DNA of 64,000 nt from positions 96,469-160,468 of the forward strand of contig JAFYUM010000013.1 of assembly GCA_017558505.1 (NCBI GenBank), read 5' to 3'. The position numbers and the translations under genes are program-made. Every line of letters begins with the position of its first letter. Position 1 is the stretch's first letter. Below, piece after piece: positions 24,410-35,025 of the stretch. This stretch comes from Ruminococcus sp. (GTDB lineage: Bacteria > Bacillota > Clostridia > Oscillospirales > Ruminococcaceae). The notes under the pieces were generated by a model. The model saw nothing but the letters and a program-made list of their open reading frames with translations, made no database searches and was not told the origin of the DNA.

Positions 24410-27229
24410 TTATAAATAACTTTTCAGATATTTTCCCGTGTAGGAATTTTCACATTCCGCAACCTCCTCAGGAGTTCCCACAGCAACTATTGTTCCGCCG
24501 CCGTCACCACCTTCGGGGCCAAGGTCTATAATATAATCTGCTGATTTTATTACATTGAGGTTATGCTCGATTACAAGAACTGTATTACCCTGATCCGTAA
24601 GCTGCTGTAATACTTCAATAAGCTTATGGACATCAGCGGTATGAAGTCCTGTTGTAGGTTCATCAAGGATATAGATTGTCTGCCCTGTGGCACGCTTGGA
24701 AAGCTCTGTGGAAAGCTTTACACGCTGTGCTTCACCTCCCGAAAGGGTTGTGGCAGGCTGACCGATTTTTATATATCCAAGCCCTACTTCCTGTAATGTC
24801 CTGAGCTTACGGGCAATTTTCGGAATATGCTCAAAAAACTCAACACCTTCGTCAACCGTCATTTCGAGTATATCATATATTGACTTTCCCTTGTAATGAA
24901 CTTCAAGGGTTTCACGGTTATATCTTCTGCCCTTGCAGACCTCACAGGGAACATATATATCGGGGAGAAAGTGCATTTCTATCTTGATTATACCGTCGCC
25001 CTCACAGGCTTCACAGCGTCCCCCTTTTACGTTAAAGCTGAAACGTCCGCTGTTGTAGCCTCTTGCTTTAGCATCGGGAGTCATTGCGAACAGTTCACGT
25101 ATATCATTGAAAACACCTGTATATGTGGCAGGATTTGAACGTGGTGTACGTCCGATAGGCGACTGGTCAATACATATAATTTTATCAAGATTTTCTATTC
25201 CAATCATTTCACGGAATTTGCCGCTTACAGTTTTTGCCCTGTTCAGCTTATTTGCAAGGTGCTTGTGAATTATGCTGTTTACAAGAGAGGATTTTCCGCT
25301 TCCCGAAACACCTGTAACGCATATAAACTCCCCTAAAGGAATATCAACATCAACATTTTTCAGATTATGCTCCTCCGCACCCCTGACTGTAAGGAATTTA
25401 CCATTGCCCTCACGTCTTTTCTTCGGTACGGGGATTTTCTTTTTACCGCTGATATACTGACCTGTGATTGAATTTCTGCATTTCATAAGCTTATCAACAG
25501 TTCCCGAAAATACAACATTTCCGCCGTGAACACCTGCTCCGGGACCTATATCAACAATATAATCCGCAGCAAGCATTGTATCCTCGTCGTGCTCAACTAC
25601 AATAAGTGTATTTCCAAGGTCACGAAGTCTTTTCAGTGTTGCAATAAGCTTGTCGTTGTCACGCTGATGAAGTCCGATACTGGGCTCGTCAAGGATATAA
25701 AGTACCCCCACAAGAGAGGAGCCTATCTGTGTTGCAAGACGTATACGCTGCGACTCACCGCCCGATAAGGTTCCTGATGAACGTGAAAGAGTAAGATAGC
25801 CAAGTCCCACGCTGTTGAGAAAATTCAGACGCTCCCTGATTTCCTTGATTATACGTTCGCCGATAAGCTTTTCCTGCTCCGTAAGATTGAGTCCTTCAAA
25901 AAATTCAATAGAATTTTTAACGGAAAAATCCGTAACATCGCTTATATTCTTATCCCCAACCGTTACCGCAAGATATTCAGGGCGGAGTCGCTTTCCGTTA
26001 CATTCGGGACAATCACACTCAGTCATAGCCTCCTCAATCACAGCCTTGCTGTAGTCGCTGTTTGTTTCACGGTATCTTCTTTCAAGGTTCGGAATGACGC
26101 CCTCGAATGTAGTTTTGTACTTTCCGCACCCAAGCGAAGACGGTCTCTGGAGCTCAAGCTCTGTACTTCCCGTTCCGTAGAGGAATATATCAATCTGCTC
26201 TTTTTTCAGCTCCCTGACAGGAACATCAAGAGGGATACCATAATATTTTGAAATAGCCTTATAATACATCATAGCAATTGAAGTATCATCAAGGCTGTTC
26301 CAGCCGCTTGCATTTATAGCTCCTTCAAGAATTGTCAAATCCTTATCGGGAATTATTGCGTCGGGGTCAATCTGTCTGAATACTCCAAGTCCCGTACATT
26401 TAGGACAGGCACCCACAGGATTATTAAAGGAAAACATAACAGGTTCAAGCTCACCGATACTTATGTTGTGCTCGGGACAGGCAAAATTGCGTGAAAACAG
26501 CATTTCCTCCCCGTCAATCACGTCCACAAGGGCAAGTCCCTCCGTAAGTCTGAATACAGTTTCAAGGCTGTCGGTTATACGGCTCTCTATCCCCTCCTTG
26601 ATAATTATTCTGTCAACCACAATCTCAATGTTGTGCTTCTTGTTCTTGTCTATCTTTATTTCTTCTGAAAGATCATAGATTATGCCGTCTATGCGGACAC
26701 GTACAAATCCCGATTTTCTTGCAGCTTCAAGCTCCTTTGCAAACTGTCCCTTACGATTTCTTGCTATGGGTGCAAGAAGCTGTGCTTTTGTACCCTGCGG
26801 CAGTTCCATTATCCTATCTACCATCTGGTCTATGGTCTGCTGCGATATTTCCCTGCCGCATACAGGGCAATGCGGTATGCCTATTCTTGCGTAGAGAAGT
26901 CGCAGATAGTCGTATATCTCCGTAACTGTACCAACTGTTGAACGGGGGTTTTTAGACGTGGTCTTCTGGTCGATTGATATTGCAGGAGAAAGCCCCTCTA
27001 TGCTGTCCACGTCGGGCTTTTCCATTTGTCCGAGAAACATTCTTGCGTAAGAGGAAAGACTTTCAACATAGCGACGCTGACCGTCGGCATATATGGTATC
27101 AAAGGCAAGGGAGGATTTTCCCGAACCCGAAAGTCCTGTCATTACAATAAATTTATCACGGGGGAGTTCCAGGTCAATATTTTTCAGATTATTAGTCCTT
27201 GCACCCTTTATTCTTATTTTATCTATCAT
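24410..27229 (-). CDS. uvrA: UvrABC excision nuclease subunit A
   Basis: 939 residues, full length. UvrA dimers detect bulky DNA lesions and load UvrB. Two ABC cassettes are present: Walker [10 protein letters not shown] near 32-40 and GVSGSGKSS near 640. Signatures are [17 protein letters not shown] and [17 protein letters not shown]. Zinc-binding pairs [24 protein letters not shown] and CEVCKGRR are visible. The ATG lies 1 base after the uvrB stop, with AAAGGGAG inside uvrB, so the two are coupled. Confidence 0.97.
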   Translation of the reverse strand: MIDKIRIKGARTNNLKNIDLELPRDKFIVMTGLSGSGKSSLAFDTIYADGQRRYVESLSSYARMFLGQMEKPDVDSIEGLSPAISIDQKTTSKNPRSTVGTVTEIYDYLRLLYARIGIPHCPVCGREISQQTIDQMVDRIMELPQGTKAQLLAPIARNRKGQFAKELEAARKSGFVRVRIDGIIYDLSEEIKIDKNKKHNIEIVVDRIIIKEGIESRITDSLETVFRLTEGLALVDVIDGEEMLFSRNFACPEHNISIGELEPVMFSFNNPVGACPKCTGLGVFRQIDPDAIIPDKDLTILEGAINASGWNSLDDTSIAMMYYKAISKYYGIPLDVPVRELKKEQIDIFLYGTGSTELELQRPSSLGCGKYKTTFEGVIPNLERRYRETNSDYSKAVIEEAMTECDCPECNGKRLRPEYLAVTVGDKNISDVTDFSVKNSIEFFEGLNLTEQEKLIGERIIKEIRERLNFLNSVGLGYLTLSRSSGTLSGGESQRIRLATQIGSSLVGVLYILDEPSIGLHQRDNDKLIATLKRLRDLGNTLIVVEHDEDTMLAADYIVDIGPGAGVHGGNVVFSGTVDKLMKCRNSITGQYISGKKKIPVPKKRREGNGKFLTVRGAEEHNLKNVDVDIPLGEFICVTGVSGSGKSSLVNSIIHKHLANKLNRAKTVSGKFREMIGIENLDKIICIDQSPIGRTPRSNPATYTGVFNDIRELFAMTPDAKARGYNSGRFSFNVKGGRCEACEGDGIIKIEMHFLPDIYVPCEVCKGRRYNRETLEVHYKGKSIYDILEMTVDEGVEFFEHIPKIARKLRTLQEVGLGYIKIGQPATTLSGGEAQRVKLSTELSKRATGQTIYILDEPTTGLHTADVHKLIEVLQQLTDQGNTVLVIEHNLNVIKSADYIIDLGPEGGDGGGTIVAVGTPEEVAECENSYTGKYLKSYL

Positions 27230-27230
27230 A

Positions 27231-29192
27231 CTATTCTCCCTTTAACTCACGTATCTTATCACGGAGATAAGCAGCGTGTTCAAATTCAAGCATTTTCGCC
27301 GCATTTTTCATTTCAACCGTCAGCCTGTCAATAAGCTCCTGCTTTTCAGCCGCTGACATTTTCTTTTTACTCGTCTTTGCCTCAACCTTATTCTTCGAGC
27401 TGATTTCAAGGACGTCACGTATTTCCTTGATAACTGTTTTCGGCACAATGCCGTGCTTTTCATTGAATGCAATCTGGAGTGAACGACGTCGTTCCGTTTC
27501 CATAATCGCCCTTTCCATTGAGCCTGTCACCTCGTCCGCATACATTATAACCTGTCCGTTGGCATTTCTTGCGGCACGTCCTACAGTCTGGATAAGTGAA
27601 GTTTCACTTCTTAAAAAGCCCTCTTTATCAGCGTCAAGTATTACCACAAGGCTTACCTCGGGTATATCAAGTCCCTCACGGAGAAGATTTATTCCCACAA
27701 GTACATCGAACACTCCGCTTCGCAGATCCTTTATAATCTCCATACGCTCAATTGTATCAATATCGTGGTGGAGATAGCGTATCTTCATACCAAGCTTTTC
27801 ATAGTAGGAAGTCAAATCCTCCGCCATTTTCTTTGTGAGAGTTGTAACGAGTACCCTCTCGCCCTTTTCAATCCGCTTGTTTATCTCGGAATACAGGTCG
27901 TCAATCTGTCCCTGTGTAGGCTTTACGATAATTTCGGGATCCACAAGTCCTGTGGGGCGGATAAGCTGTTCAACTACTATATCCGTCTTTTCACGTTCAA
28001 TCTGCCCCGGAGTTGCACTTACATAAATCGCCTGATTTATATGTGCGTTGAATTCCTCAAAATTCAGCGGTCTGTTATCGTAGGCGCTGGGAAGTCTGAA
28101 ACCGTAGTCAATAAGGGTAGTTTTTCTTGCCCTGTCCCCTGCATACATTCCCCTTACCTGCGGCAGAGTAACGTGGCTTTCATCAACTATAAGGAGAAAA
28201 TCCGAAGGGAAATGGTCAAGGAGCGTCAACGGACTGCTTCCCGGAGGTCTGCCCGACAGCACTCTTGAATAGTTTTCAACTCCGCTGCAATATCCAACTT
28301 CACGGAGCATTTCCATATCATAGTGGGTACGCTGTTCTATACGCTGTGCTTCAATAAGCTTGTTATTCTGCTGAAAATATTCAATCCGCTCCGCAAGCTC
28401 CCTGTCAAGCTCCGCAAGTGCTGCTTCAAGCTTATCCTCGCCTACGATATAATGAGATGCAGGGAAAATTGCCGCATGGGAAACTGTAGCCTTAATCTCA
28501 CCAGTAAGAACATTTATCTCGCAGATACGGTCGATTTCATCGCCGAAAAATTCCACACGGATTGCCGTATCACTTGACATAGCAGGGAAAATTTCCACCA
28601 CATCTCCACGGACTCTGAAACGATTTCGCTCAAAGGCAATATCATTTCTTTCATAGCGTATCTTCACCAGCTCCGCAATAAGCTGTTCACGGGATTTTTC
28701 CATTCCCTGACGGACAGAAACAACCATGGAACGGTACTCCTCCGGACTTCCAAGTGAATAGATACAGGAAACACTTGAAACTATAATAACGTCACGACGT
28801 TCCGCAAGGGCGGTAGTCGCCGAATGACGCAGCTTGTCTATTTCATCATTTACAGCCGAAACCTTTTCAATGTAGCTGTCGGTGCTTGCAACGTATGCCT
28901 CAGGCTGATAGTAATCGTAGTAGGAAACAAAATATTCTACGGCATTTTCAGGGAAAAACTCCTTGAATTCAGAACAAAGCTGTGCCGCAAGTATCTTGTT
29001 ATGGGCAAGCACAAGGGTAGGCTTATTTACCTTTGCAATTACATTAGCCATTGTAAAGGTTTTACCCGAGCCTGTTACACCAAGCAAAATCTGCTCTTTC
29101 TTCTTTTCGTTAAGTCCTTTAACAAGAGCCTCTATTGCCTCGGGCTGGTCCCCTGCGGGGGCATAGTCCGAATGCAGGACAAATCGCTCCAT
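27231..29192 (-). CDS. uvrB: UvrABC excision nuclease subunit B
   Basis: 653 residues from the ATG at 29192 ([10 protein letters not shown]), with GAGGAGG upstream. DEAD-box-type helicase fold: P-loop [14 protein letters not shown] motif, and the beta-hairpin region [11 protein letters not shown] that is inserted at lesions. The C-terminal UVR motif ([20 protein letters not shown]) binds UvrC. It takes the lesion from UvrA and positions UvrC for incision. It is the upstream partner of uvrA. uvrC is not in the window. Confidence 0.97.
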   Translation of the reverse strand: MERFVLHSDYAPAGDQPEAIEALVKGLNEKKKEQILLGVTGSGKTFTMANVIAKVNKPTLVLAHNKILAAQLCSEFKEFFPENAVEYFVSYYDYYQPEAYVASTDSYIEKVSAVNDEIDKLRHSATTALAERRDVIIVSSVSCIYSLGSPEEYRSMVVSVRQGMEKSREQLIAELVKIRYERNDIAFERNRFRVRGDVVEIFPAMSSDTAIRVEFFGDEIDRICEINVLTGEIKATVSHAAIFPASHYIVGEDKLEAALAELDRELAERIEYFQQNNKLIEAQRIEQRTHYDMEMLREVGYCSGVENYSRVLSGRPPGSSPLTLLDHFPSDFLLIVDESHVTLPQVRGMYAGDRARKTTLIDYGFRLPSAYDNRPLNFEEFNAHINQAIYVSATPGQIEREKTDIVVEQLIRPTGLVDPEIIVKPTQGQIDDLYSEINKRIEKGERVLVTTLTKKMAEDLTSYYEKLGMKIRYLHHDIDTIERMEIIKDLRSGVFDVLVGINLLREGLDIPEVSLVVILDADKEGFLRSETSLIQTVGRAARNANGQVIMYADEVTGSMERAIMETERRRSLQIAFNEKHGIVPKTVIKEIRDVLEISSKNKVEAKTSKKKMSAAEKQELIDRLTVEMKNAAKMLEFEHAAYLRDKIRELKGE

Positions 29193-29212
29193 AAATACCT
29201 CCTCAATCACAA

Positions 29213-29239
29213 ATACCCCTCGGATTTTCCAAGGGGTAT
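29213..29239 (-). terminator. Weak hairpin between galE and uvrB
   Basis: 8-bp stem ATACCCCT / AGGGGTAT, followed on the minus strand by only a short T run. It may attenuate read-through from galE into uvrB rather than end transcription fully. Confidence 0.4.
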
Positions 29240-29246
29240 GCGTTAA

Positions 29247-30263
29247 TTATTTGCAGTAACCGTCGGGATTATTCTTCTGCCAGTTCCATGAATCACGGCA
29301 CATATCCTCAAGGGTACGTTCAGTTTTCCAGCCGAGAATTTCATAAGCCTTGTCGGCATTTGCATAGCACTCCGCCAGATCGCCCTCACGTCTTGCACCA
29401 TATACATGGTTAACCTTTACGCCGTTCACCCTTTCAAAGGTTTCGACGATTTCAGTTACGCTGTATGGTACGCCTGTGCCGAGATTGAATATCTCAACAC
29501 ACTTATTCTTTATTATGTAATCCACGGCTCTGACGTGCCCCACTGCAAGGTCGGTTACGTGGATATAATCCCTTGTGCAGGTACCGTCGGCAGTCGGGTA
29601 ATCATTACCGAAAATAGTAAGGCACTCACGCTTGCCGATTGCAACCTGTGAAACGTAGGGCATAAGGTTATTCGGAATACCGTTGGGATCTTCCCCTATC
29701 ATTCCGCTTTCATGGGCGCCGATAGGATTGAAATACCGCAGGAGTATAACGGCAAGTTCTGCGTCAGCCCTTGCCGTGTCCTCAAAAATCTGCTCCATCA
29801 TAGCCTTTGTCCAGCCGTAGGGGTTAGTACATACACCCCTTTTCATAGTTTCCACATAGGGTACGGGATTTTCCTCACCGTAAACAGTAGCACTTGATGA
29901 GAAAATGATATTCTTCACATTATACCTACCCATTGTTTCAAGAAGTGAAAGGGTTGTATCAATATTATTCCTGTAGTACATCACAGGCTTACTGACAGAT
30001 TCACCAACAGCCTTTAAACCTGCAAAATGGATAACAGCGTCAATGTTATTTTCTTCGAAAACCTTTTCAAGCTTGTCTGTATCCTTTATGTCAAGCTCGT
30101 AAAGCTTTACAGATTTACCGGTGATTTTTTCTACTCTATTTATTGATTCAGGGCAACTATTGCTGTAATTATCAGCAACAACAACATCATACCCCGCATT
30201 GAGAAGCTCAATAGCAGTATGGGAACCGATATATCCTGCTCCGCCTGCAAGCAATACTGTCAT
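29247..30263 (-). CDS. galE: UDP-glucose 4-epimerase
   Basis: 338 residues, typical GalE length. Interconverts UDP-glucose and UDP-galactose with bound NAD+. Motifs: GGAGYIGSHT at 6-15, the Ser/Tyr catalytic pair in SSSATVYG and YGWTK, and the C-terminal FNLGTGVPYSVTEIVETFE. AAAGAGG lies upstream of the ATG. It follows the 4,6-dehydratase gene by 32 bases, which points to a shared surface-polysaccharide or sugar-interconversion role. Confidence 0.95.
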   Translation of the reverse strand: MTVLLAGGAGYIGSHTAIELLNAGYDVVVADNYSNSCPESINRVEKITGKSVKLYELDIKDTDKLEKVFEENNIDAVIHFAGLKAVGESVSKPVMYYRNNIDTTLSLLETMGRYNVKNIIFSSSATVYGEENPVPYVETMKRGVCTNPYGWTKAMMEQIFEDTARADAELAVILLRYFNPIGAHESGMIGEDPNGIPNNLMPYVSQVAIGKRECLTIFGNDYPTADGTCTRDYIHVTDLAVGHVRAVDYIIKNKCVEIFNLGTGVPYSVTEIVETFERVNGVKVNHVYGARREGDLAECYANADKAYEILGWKTERTLEDMCRDSWNWQKNNPDGYCK

Positions 30264-30270
30264 GTTATAC

Positions 30271-30312
30271 CTCTTTATATTTTCTGTAATTCTCTTTATA
30301 TTTTCTGTAATT
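30271..30312. repeat. Two tandem 21-bp units at the dehydratase/galE junction
   Basis: CTCTTTATATTTTCTGTAATT occurs twice head to tail (30271-30291 and 30292-30312). The dehydratase stop codon lies in the second unit. Because 21 is a multiple of three, the stop is repeated in frame 21 bases later. This is probably a local slippage duplication. Confidence 0.8.
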
Positions 30313-31837
30313 CTTTTTCTTCAGCAGATTTTTCACTCTGCTCAAATTTCTGCAATTCCTTCTTGTTGAATTCTTCAGGCTTTACAAAAGTGGGAACCAT
30401 TTTACGGAGCTCAACAACGACATTTTCATCATCGTTTGTTTCAGCAATTCCAATGAGAACATTAAGTCTGTCCATAAATGACTCTGTATCAATTTCAATC
30501 TGATGACCTATATAAATAAGTTCATTCTTTGTTTTGCCAAGACCTTCTTCATTCATAAGAAGTTCTTCCTTAATCTTTTCACCTGGACGGAGTCCTGTAA
30601 ACTGGATATCTATTTCCGTATACGGCTCCTTACCGTACATACGGATAAGATTTTCAGCAAGTGTTACTATCTTTACAGGCTCACCCATATCCATTACGAA
30701 TATCTCGCCTCCGTTTGCTATAGCAGCAGCCTCCATAACAAGGCTTACAGCCTCCGGAATAGTCATAAAGTAGCGGATAATATCCTTATGTGTAACTGTT
30801 ACGGGACCGCCCTTTTCAATCTGCTTCTTAAACAGAGGAATTACAGAGCCGTTTGAGCCGAGAACGTTTCCGAAACGAGTTGTTACAAACTCTGTACCGC
30901 TTGTCTTTGTCTGTGCAAGATATGTTACAATCATTTCACAGCAGCGCTTTGAAGCACCCATAACATTTGTGGGATTTACAGCCTTATCAGTAGAAATCAT
31001 AACAAACTTCTCTGCATTGTACTTCTGTGAAAGTGTGGCTACATTGAGCGTACCCACGACATTATTCTTGATAGCCTCGGCAGGTGAAACCTCCATGAGG
31101 GGTACGTGCTTGTGTGCAGCTGCGTGGAATACGATTTCAGGGTTGAACAGACCGAAAATCTTTTCCATTCTGTCGTAATCACGGACAGAGGCAATAAGTG
31201 TTACAAGGTTGAGCTCTTCGCCGTACTTCATATGAAGCTCCTGCTGGATTTCATATGCGTTATTTTCATAGATATCAACAATTACAATCTGCTTCGGATT
31301 ATAACGTGCAATCTGGCGTACAAGCTCGGAGCCGATACTTCCGCCGCCGCCTGTGACCATACACTTTTTACCGTGAATGAAATTCTTGATATCCTCATTA
31401 TCAAATTTTATGGGGTCACGTCCGAGAAGCTCCTCGATATTGATATCCCTTACCTGATTGAGGATTGAATTTTCAAGAATGAGTGAACCTATAAAAGGTA
31501 TAATTTTCAACGGGAGCTTTGTTTCGTTGCATATATCAATAATCTTTTTTCTGTCCTTTTCAGACAAGGAGGGTATTGCAAGGATAATTACTTCAATTTC
31601 AAGTTCTTTTGCTTTTTCAATTATAAGTTCATTTCCGCCGATAACTTCTACACCGTGTACATATGTGCCGATTTTCTCGGGATCACAGTCGATAATACAA
31701 ATCGGATCGTAAATTGCAGCGGATTTATCGCCCCTATGCGGAGATTTTTTAGCATTATAAATCTCATTGAGCAGGGTTTTGGCAGCATTACCACCACCAA
31801 TAATCATGGTTCTTTTTGAAGAAATATTTTTTCCCAT
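30296..31837 (-). CDS. Nucleotide-sugar 4,6-dehydratase, CapD/FlaA1/PglF-like, without the usual N-terminal membrane domain
   Basis: 513 residues. It begins directly with a Rossmann/CoA-binding-like domain (TMIIGGGNAAKTLLNEI). The SDR dehydratase domain follows, with VTGGGGSIGSELVRQIARY near residue 155 and VMISTDKAVNPTNVMGASK, the last carrying the Met-x3-Lys that replaces Tyr-x3-Lys in this family. DMGEPVKIVTLAENLIRM is a C-terminal signature. It likely makes a 4-keto-6-deoxy UDP-sugar for surface glycans. Many members have four N-terminal membrane helices; they are absent here and no ORF for them lies upstream. The tail is Glu/Lys-rich. Confidence 0.85.
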   Translation of the reverse strand: MGKNISSKRTMIIGGGNAAKTLLNEIYNAKKSPHRGDKSAAIYDPICIIDCDPEKIGTYVHGVEVIGGNELIIEKAKELEIEVIILAIPSLSEKDRKKIIDICNETKLPLKIIPFIGSLILENSILNQVRDINIEELLGRDPIKFDNEDIKNFIHGKKCMVTGGGGSIGSELVRQIARYNPKQIVIVDIYENNAYEIQQELHMKYGEELNLVTLIASVRDYDRMEKIFGLFNPEIVFHAAAHKHVPLMEVSPAEAIKNNVVGTLNVATLSQKYNAEKFVMISTDKAVNPTNVMGASKRCCEMIVTYLAQTKTSGTEFVTTRFGNVLGSNGSVIPLFKKQIEKGGPVTVTHKDIIRYFMTIPEAVSLVMEAAAIANGGEIFVMDMGEPVKIVTLAENLIRMYGKEPYTEIDIQFTGLRPGEKIKEELLMNEEGLGKTKNELIYIGHQIEIDTESFMDRLNVLIGIAETNDDENVVVELRKMVPTFVKPEEFNKKELQKFEQSEKSAEEKELQKI

Positions 31838-31930
31838 TGCGGCTACATTCCTATTCCTTAAATATATTTATACTTTTCCCGAATCCCACGGTGCTGTAAA
31901 ATCAGTCAATATCGGGCAATAAGCACACTA

Positions 31931-31962
31931 AATGTATATATACAGCTATGTATATATACATT
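31931..31962. promoter_or_regulatory. Perfect 13-bp inverted repeat upstream of the dehydratase gene
   Basis: AATGTATATATAC and GTATATATACATT separated by 6 bases, about 95-125 bases before the dehydratase start and in an otherwise empty 280-base gap. It could be an operator for a dimeric regulator or just AT-rich sequence that extrudes easily. Confidence 0.4.
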
Positions 31963-32087
31963 AATATTATACAATCTATTGTAGAAAAATGCAAGCCACT
32001 TTATTATTTAATCTTTATTTTCGGCACTTTAGACAATCTTACAGTTTCATTTGCGTATATTTTCGACACGCTTTTTTCTATTAAAAA

Positions 32088-32109
32088 GCTGCTGTATTAC
32101 TACAGCAGC
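32088..32109 (-). terminator. Intrinsic terminator of the isomerase/acyl-CoA synthetase fusion gene
   Basis: 9-bp stem GCTGCTGTA / TACAGCAGC with a 4-base loop, followed on the minus strand by TTTTTAAT. Confidence 0.85.
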
Positions 32110-32117
32110 CTGATAAT

Positions 32118-34646
32118 TTATGCAGTCACAATTGCGTTATCTTTCTGGAGATTAAGCTTTTCAACAGCCTGTTCACGCATTTTATATTTGAGAATTTTTC
32201 CTGCGGCATTCATTGGGAAACCGTCAACAAAATCAATATATTTCGGACATTTATGCTTTGCCATTCTGTCAAGACAGAAGCCCTTGATTTCTTCCTCTGT
32301 AGCAGTTACACCATCCTGAAGAATAATACATGCCATGATTTCCTCACCATAATCCGCACTTGGCACACCGATTACCTGTACATCCTTTACCTTAGGATTT
32401 GTGTAGAGGAAGTCCTCGATTTCCTTTGGGTAGATATTCTCACCGCCGCGGATAATCATATCCTTTATACGTCCTGTAATTTTATAGTATCCGTCAACTG
32501 AACGACGTCTTGCAAGGTCGCCTGTATGAAGCCAGCCATCAGCATCAATTGCAGCAGCTGTAGCCTCGGGCATTTTATAATATCCCTTCATGATATTATA
32601 TCCACGGGCAACAAATTCGCCGTCTGTATCGTCCGGAAGCTCCTCATTTGTTTCGGGATCAACAATCTTACATTCGACACCGAAAATTGCACCGCCTACA
32701 GTATTTACACGCTGCTCAATAGTATCGGTTGTCTTACTCATAGTGCAGGCAGGTGAAGCCTCTGTCTGTCCATATGTGATACATATTTCAGACATATTCA
32801 TTTTTTCAAGCACTTCTTCCATTGTCTTTATAGGACAAGGAGAACCAGCCATGATTCCTGTACGCATATATGAGAAGTCAGTCTTGTCGAAATCCTCATG
32901 GCCAAGCATAGCAATGAACATAGTAGGTACACCGTGGAAGCAGGTAATCTTTTCCTTATTTATGCAGGCAAGACCTTTCTTAGGTGAAAATCTTGTAATA
33001 GGCGACATTGTAACACCGTGTGTCATGGAGGCAGTCATAGCAAGCACCATGCCGAAGCAATGGAACATAGGTACCTGTATCATCATACGGTCAGCAGTTG
33101 AAAGATCCATGCAGTCACCGATTGCCTTACCGTTGTTTACTACGTTGTAGTGGGTAAGCATTACGCCCTTGGGGAAGCCTGTTGTACCTGATGTGTACTG
33201 CATATTGCAGACATCGTGAACACTGATAGTTTTTCTTACTCTCTCCATTTCGCTGTAGGAAACATCCTTTGAGCGTGCCACAGCCTCCTCCCATGTATAA
33301 CAGCCCTTGTTGACAGATTCAACTGTAATTACATTTTTCAGCATGGGAAGTCTTGCGGATTCAAGTTTTCCTGCCTCGCAGTTTTCAAGCTCGGGACAGA
33401 GCTCCTTGATAATATTTACATAGCTAATATCTCTTATACCGTCAACCATAACAAGGGTATTTGTATCTGACTGGCGGAGAAGATATTCAGCCTCGTGGAT
33501 CTTGTATTCGGTGTTTACTGTTACAAGTACAGCACCTATTTTTGTTGTTGCCCAGAATGTAATATACCACTGGGGAACATTTGTAGCCCAGATTGCAACG
33601 TGGTCGCCCTTTTTAACGCCCATTGCAAGAAGTGCTCTTGCAAATGTATCTACATCGTCACGGAACTCGGAATATGTACGTGTATAATCAAGCTCTGTAT
33701 ATCTGAATGCGTACTGATTCGGGAAATCCTCGCACATACGGTCAAGAATATCCGGGAATGTATAATTGAGTATCTTTTCCTTTGGCCAGGGATAATAACC
33801 TGTGCCCTTTATACTTGTCTGTAAAGCGTGCTTGTGCTTTTTCTTGTATGGCTCCATATACTGTGCATACTGTGGAATAACAATACCACCGTCGCTTAAA
33901 TCAGATGCCCAGCGCTTTACCCATTCAAGTGAAACATATCCGTCATAGTTGATAGACTCAAGAGCAGCTATCATTTTCTTGACAGGCATATCACCGCTGC
34001 CCATAAGACGATACTCAACTTTTCCGTCAGAAGTTTTTACACTGTCCTTTACATGAGTATACTTTATATACTGACCGAGATTTGCAACTGTTGTTTCAGG
34101 AGATTCGTTATTGTAGCGGTATGGGTGGTGCATATCCCAGAGGGCTGCAATTTTACGGCTTGCAACCTTGTCAAGAACAGCAGCAAGTCTTGCTGTATCA
34201 GCATAAACACCGTTTGTTTCAACGAGAAATGTAACATTGTACTCCTCTGCTATGGGAGCAAGCTTTTTTAAACATTCAACAATATATTCGTCGTCAACCT
34301 CGTCAACAGGTGCAGGTTCAAGATCTGCAAGAATTCTTATGTAATATGTACCAAGCTTTGACGCAAGCTGTGCATAAGCTTTTATTTCAGCTTCAGCCTC
34401 TGCATACTTATCCTTGAATTTCAGGCAGGCACCGGATGAAAGGCAGGAAATTTCAAGACCAAGAGAGTTAAGCTTATCAATTGTAGCAGGTAGCTGTGCA
34501 TCAGTAAAAGGCTGTGCTTTAACAGAGAAAATCTGCTCACCAAGTCCTCTGATTTCAATTCCGTTGAATCCAAGGTCTTTTGCAGCACCGTATATATCCT
34601 GCCAAGACCAGTTTGGGCATGCGAGAGTTGAAAAACTTATCTTCAT
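32118..34646 (-). CDS. Fusion: sugar-phosphate isomerase/epimerase-like TIM barrel + acyl-CoA synthetase
   Basis: 842 residues. About 1-270 is an AP-endonuclease-2-like TIM barrel (GFNGIEIRGLG, TYYIRILADLEP, ALWDMHHPYRY, YTHVKDSV, YDGYVSLEWVKRW) with His, Glu and Asp residues placed as in xylose-isomerase-like epimerases. About 285-842 is a complete AMP-forming ligase: MQYTSGTTGFPKGVML (P-loop), TYGQTEASP, WLHTGDLARR, GRIKDMIIRGGENIYPKEIE, and the C-terminal lysine in NAAGKILKYKM. The ligase half looks like medium/long-chain fatty-acid CoA ligases. There is no internal stop or frame break, so this is a true fusion. GAAGGA precedes the ATG. How the two activities connect is unknown. Confidence 0.85.
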   Translation of the reverse strand: MKISFSTLACPNWSWQDIYGAAKDLGFNGIEIRGLGEQIFSVKAQPFTDAQLPATIDKLNSLGLEISCLSSGACLKFKDKYAEAEAEIKAYAQLASKLGTYYIRILADLEPAPVDEVDDEYIVECLKKLAPIAEEYNVTFLVETNGVYADTARLAAVLDKVASRKIAALWDMHHPYRYNNESPETTVANLGQYIKYTHVKDSVKTSDGKVEYRLMGSGDMPVKKMIAALESINYDGYVSLEWVKRWASDLSDGGIVIPQYAQYMEPYKKKHKHALQTSIKGTGYYPWPKEKILNYTFPDILDRMCEDFPNQYAFRYTELDYTRTYSEFRDDVDTFARALLAMGVKKGDHVAIWATNVPQWYITFWATTKIGAVLVTVNTEYKIHEAEYLLRQSDTNTLVMVDGIRDISYVNIIKELCPELENCEAGKLESARLPMLKNVITVESVNKGCYTWEEAVARSKDVSYSEMERVRKTISVHDVCNMQYTSGTTGFPKGVMLTHYNVVNNGKAIGDCMDLSTADRMMIQVPMFHCFGMVLAMTASMTHGVTMSPITRFSPKKGLACINKEKITCFHGVPTMFIAMLGHEDFDKTDFSYMRTGIMAGSPCPIKTMEEVLEKMNMSEICITYGQTEASPACTMSKTTDTIEQRVNTVGGAIFGVECKIVDPETNEELPDDTDGEFVARGYNIMKGYYKMPEATAAAIDADGWLHTGDLARRRSVDGYYKITGRIKDMIIRGGENIYPKEIEDFLYTNPKVKDVQVIGVPSADYGEEIMACIILQDGVTATEEEIKGFCLDRMAKHKCPKYIDFVDGFPMNAAGKILKYKMREQAVEKLNLQKDNAIVTA

Positions 34647-34875
34647 AAATCCATCATTCCTTCTTAAAATAATTTTACACTATGCTATCATAAACAGATA
34701 AAGTAATTATAACATACTTCTTCAGGTTTTGCAATAGTAGACAAGTAAATTTCACTATTTTAACATAAAACAGAACTATAAATGGCGGTATTTACTTAAA
34801 TGAAATCTGGAAACAGTATTCCAAATATGTACAACGGATTATATAATTTTTTCATTTTAAAATCATAAAACCCTA
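34647..34875. other. Intergenic, no gene seen
   Basis: AT-rich space between the divergently transcribed fusion gene and the esterase gene. Apart from the promoter at 34876-34904, I see no ORF, hairpin or repeat in the 34647-35025 gap. Confidence 0.6.
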
Positions 34876-34904
34876 TTGAAATCATAAAAGAAATAGTGTA
34901 TAAT
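34876..34904 (+). promoter_or_regulatory. Promoter of the dockerin esterase gene
   Basis: TTGAAA (34876-34881), 17-base spacer, TATAAT (34899-34904). The leader is about 115 bases, AT-rich and without obvious structure. Confidence 0.7.
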
Positions 34905-35025
34905 TAAATCAGATATAGATTTACGTGAAATTAATCCGAAAATTAATTAATTTTAATTTAATTACTCTCTGAAAACAGGTAACATAAATAATATATTTTC
35001 CAAAAATAAAACGGAGGAATCACAA

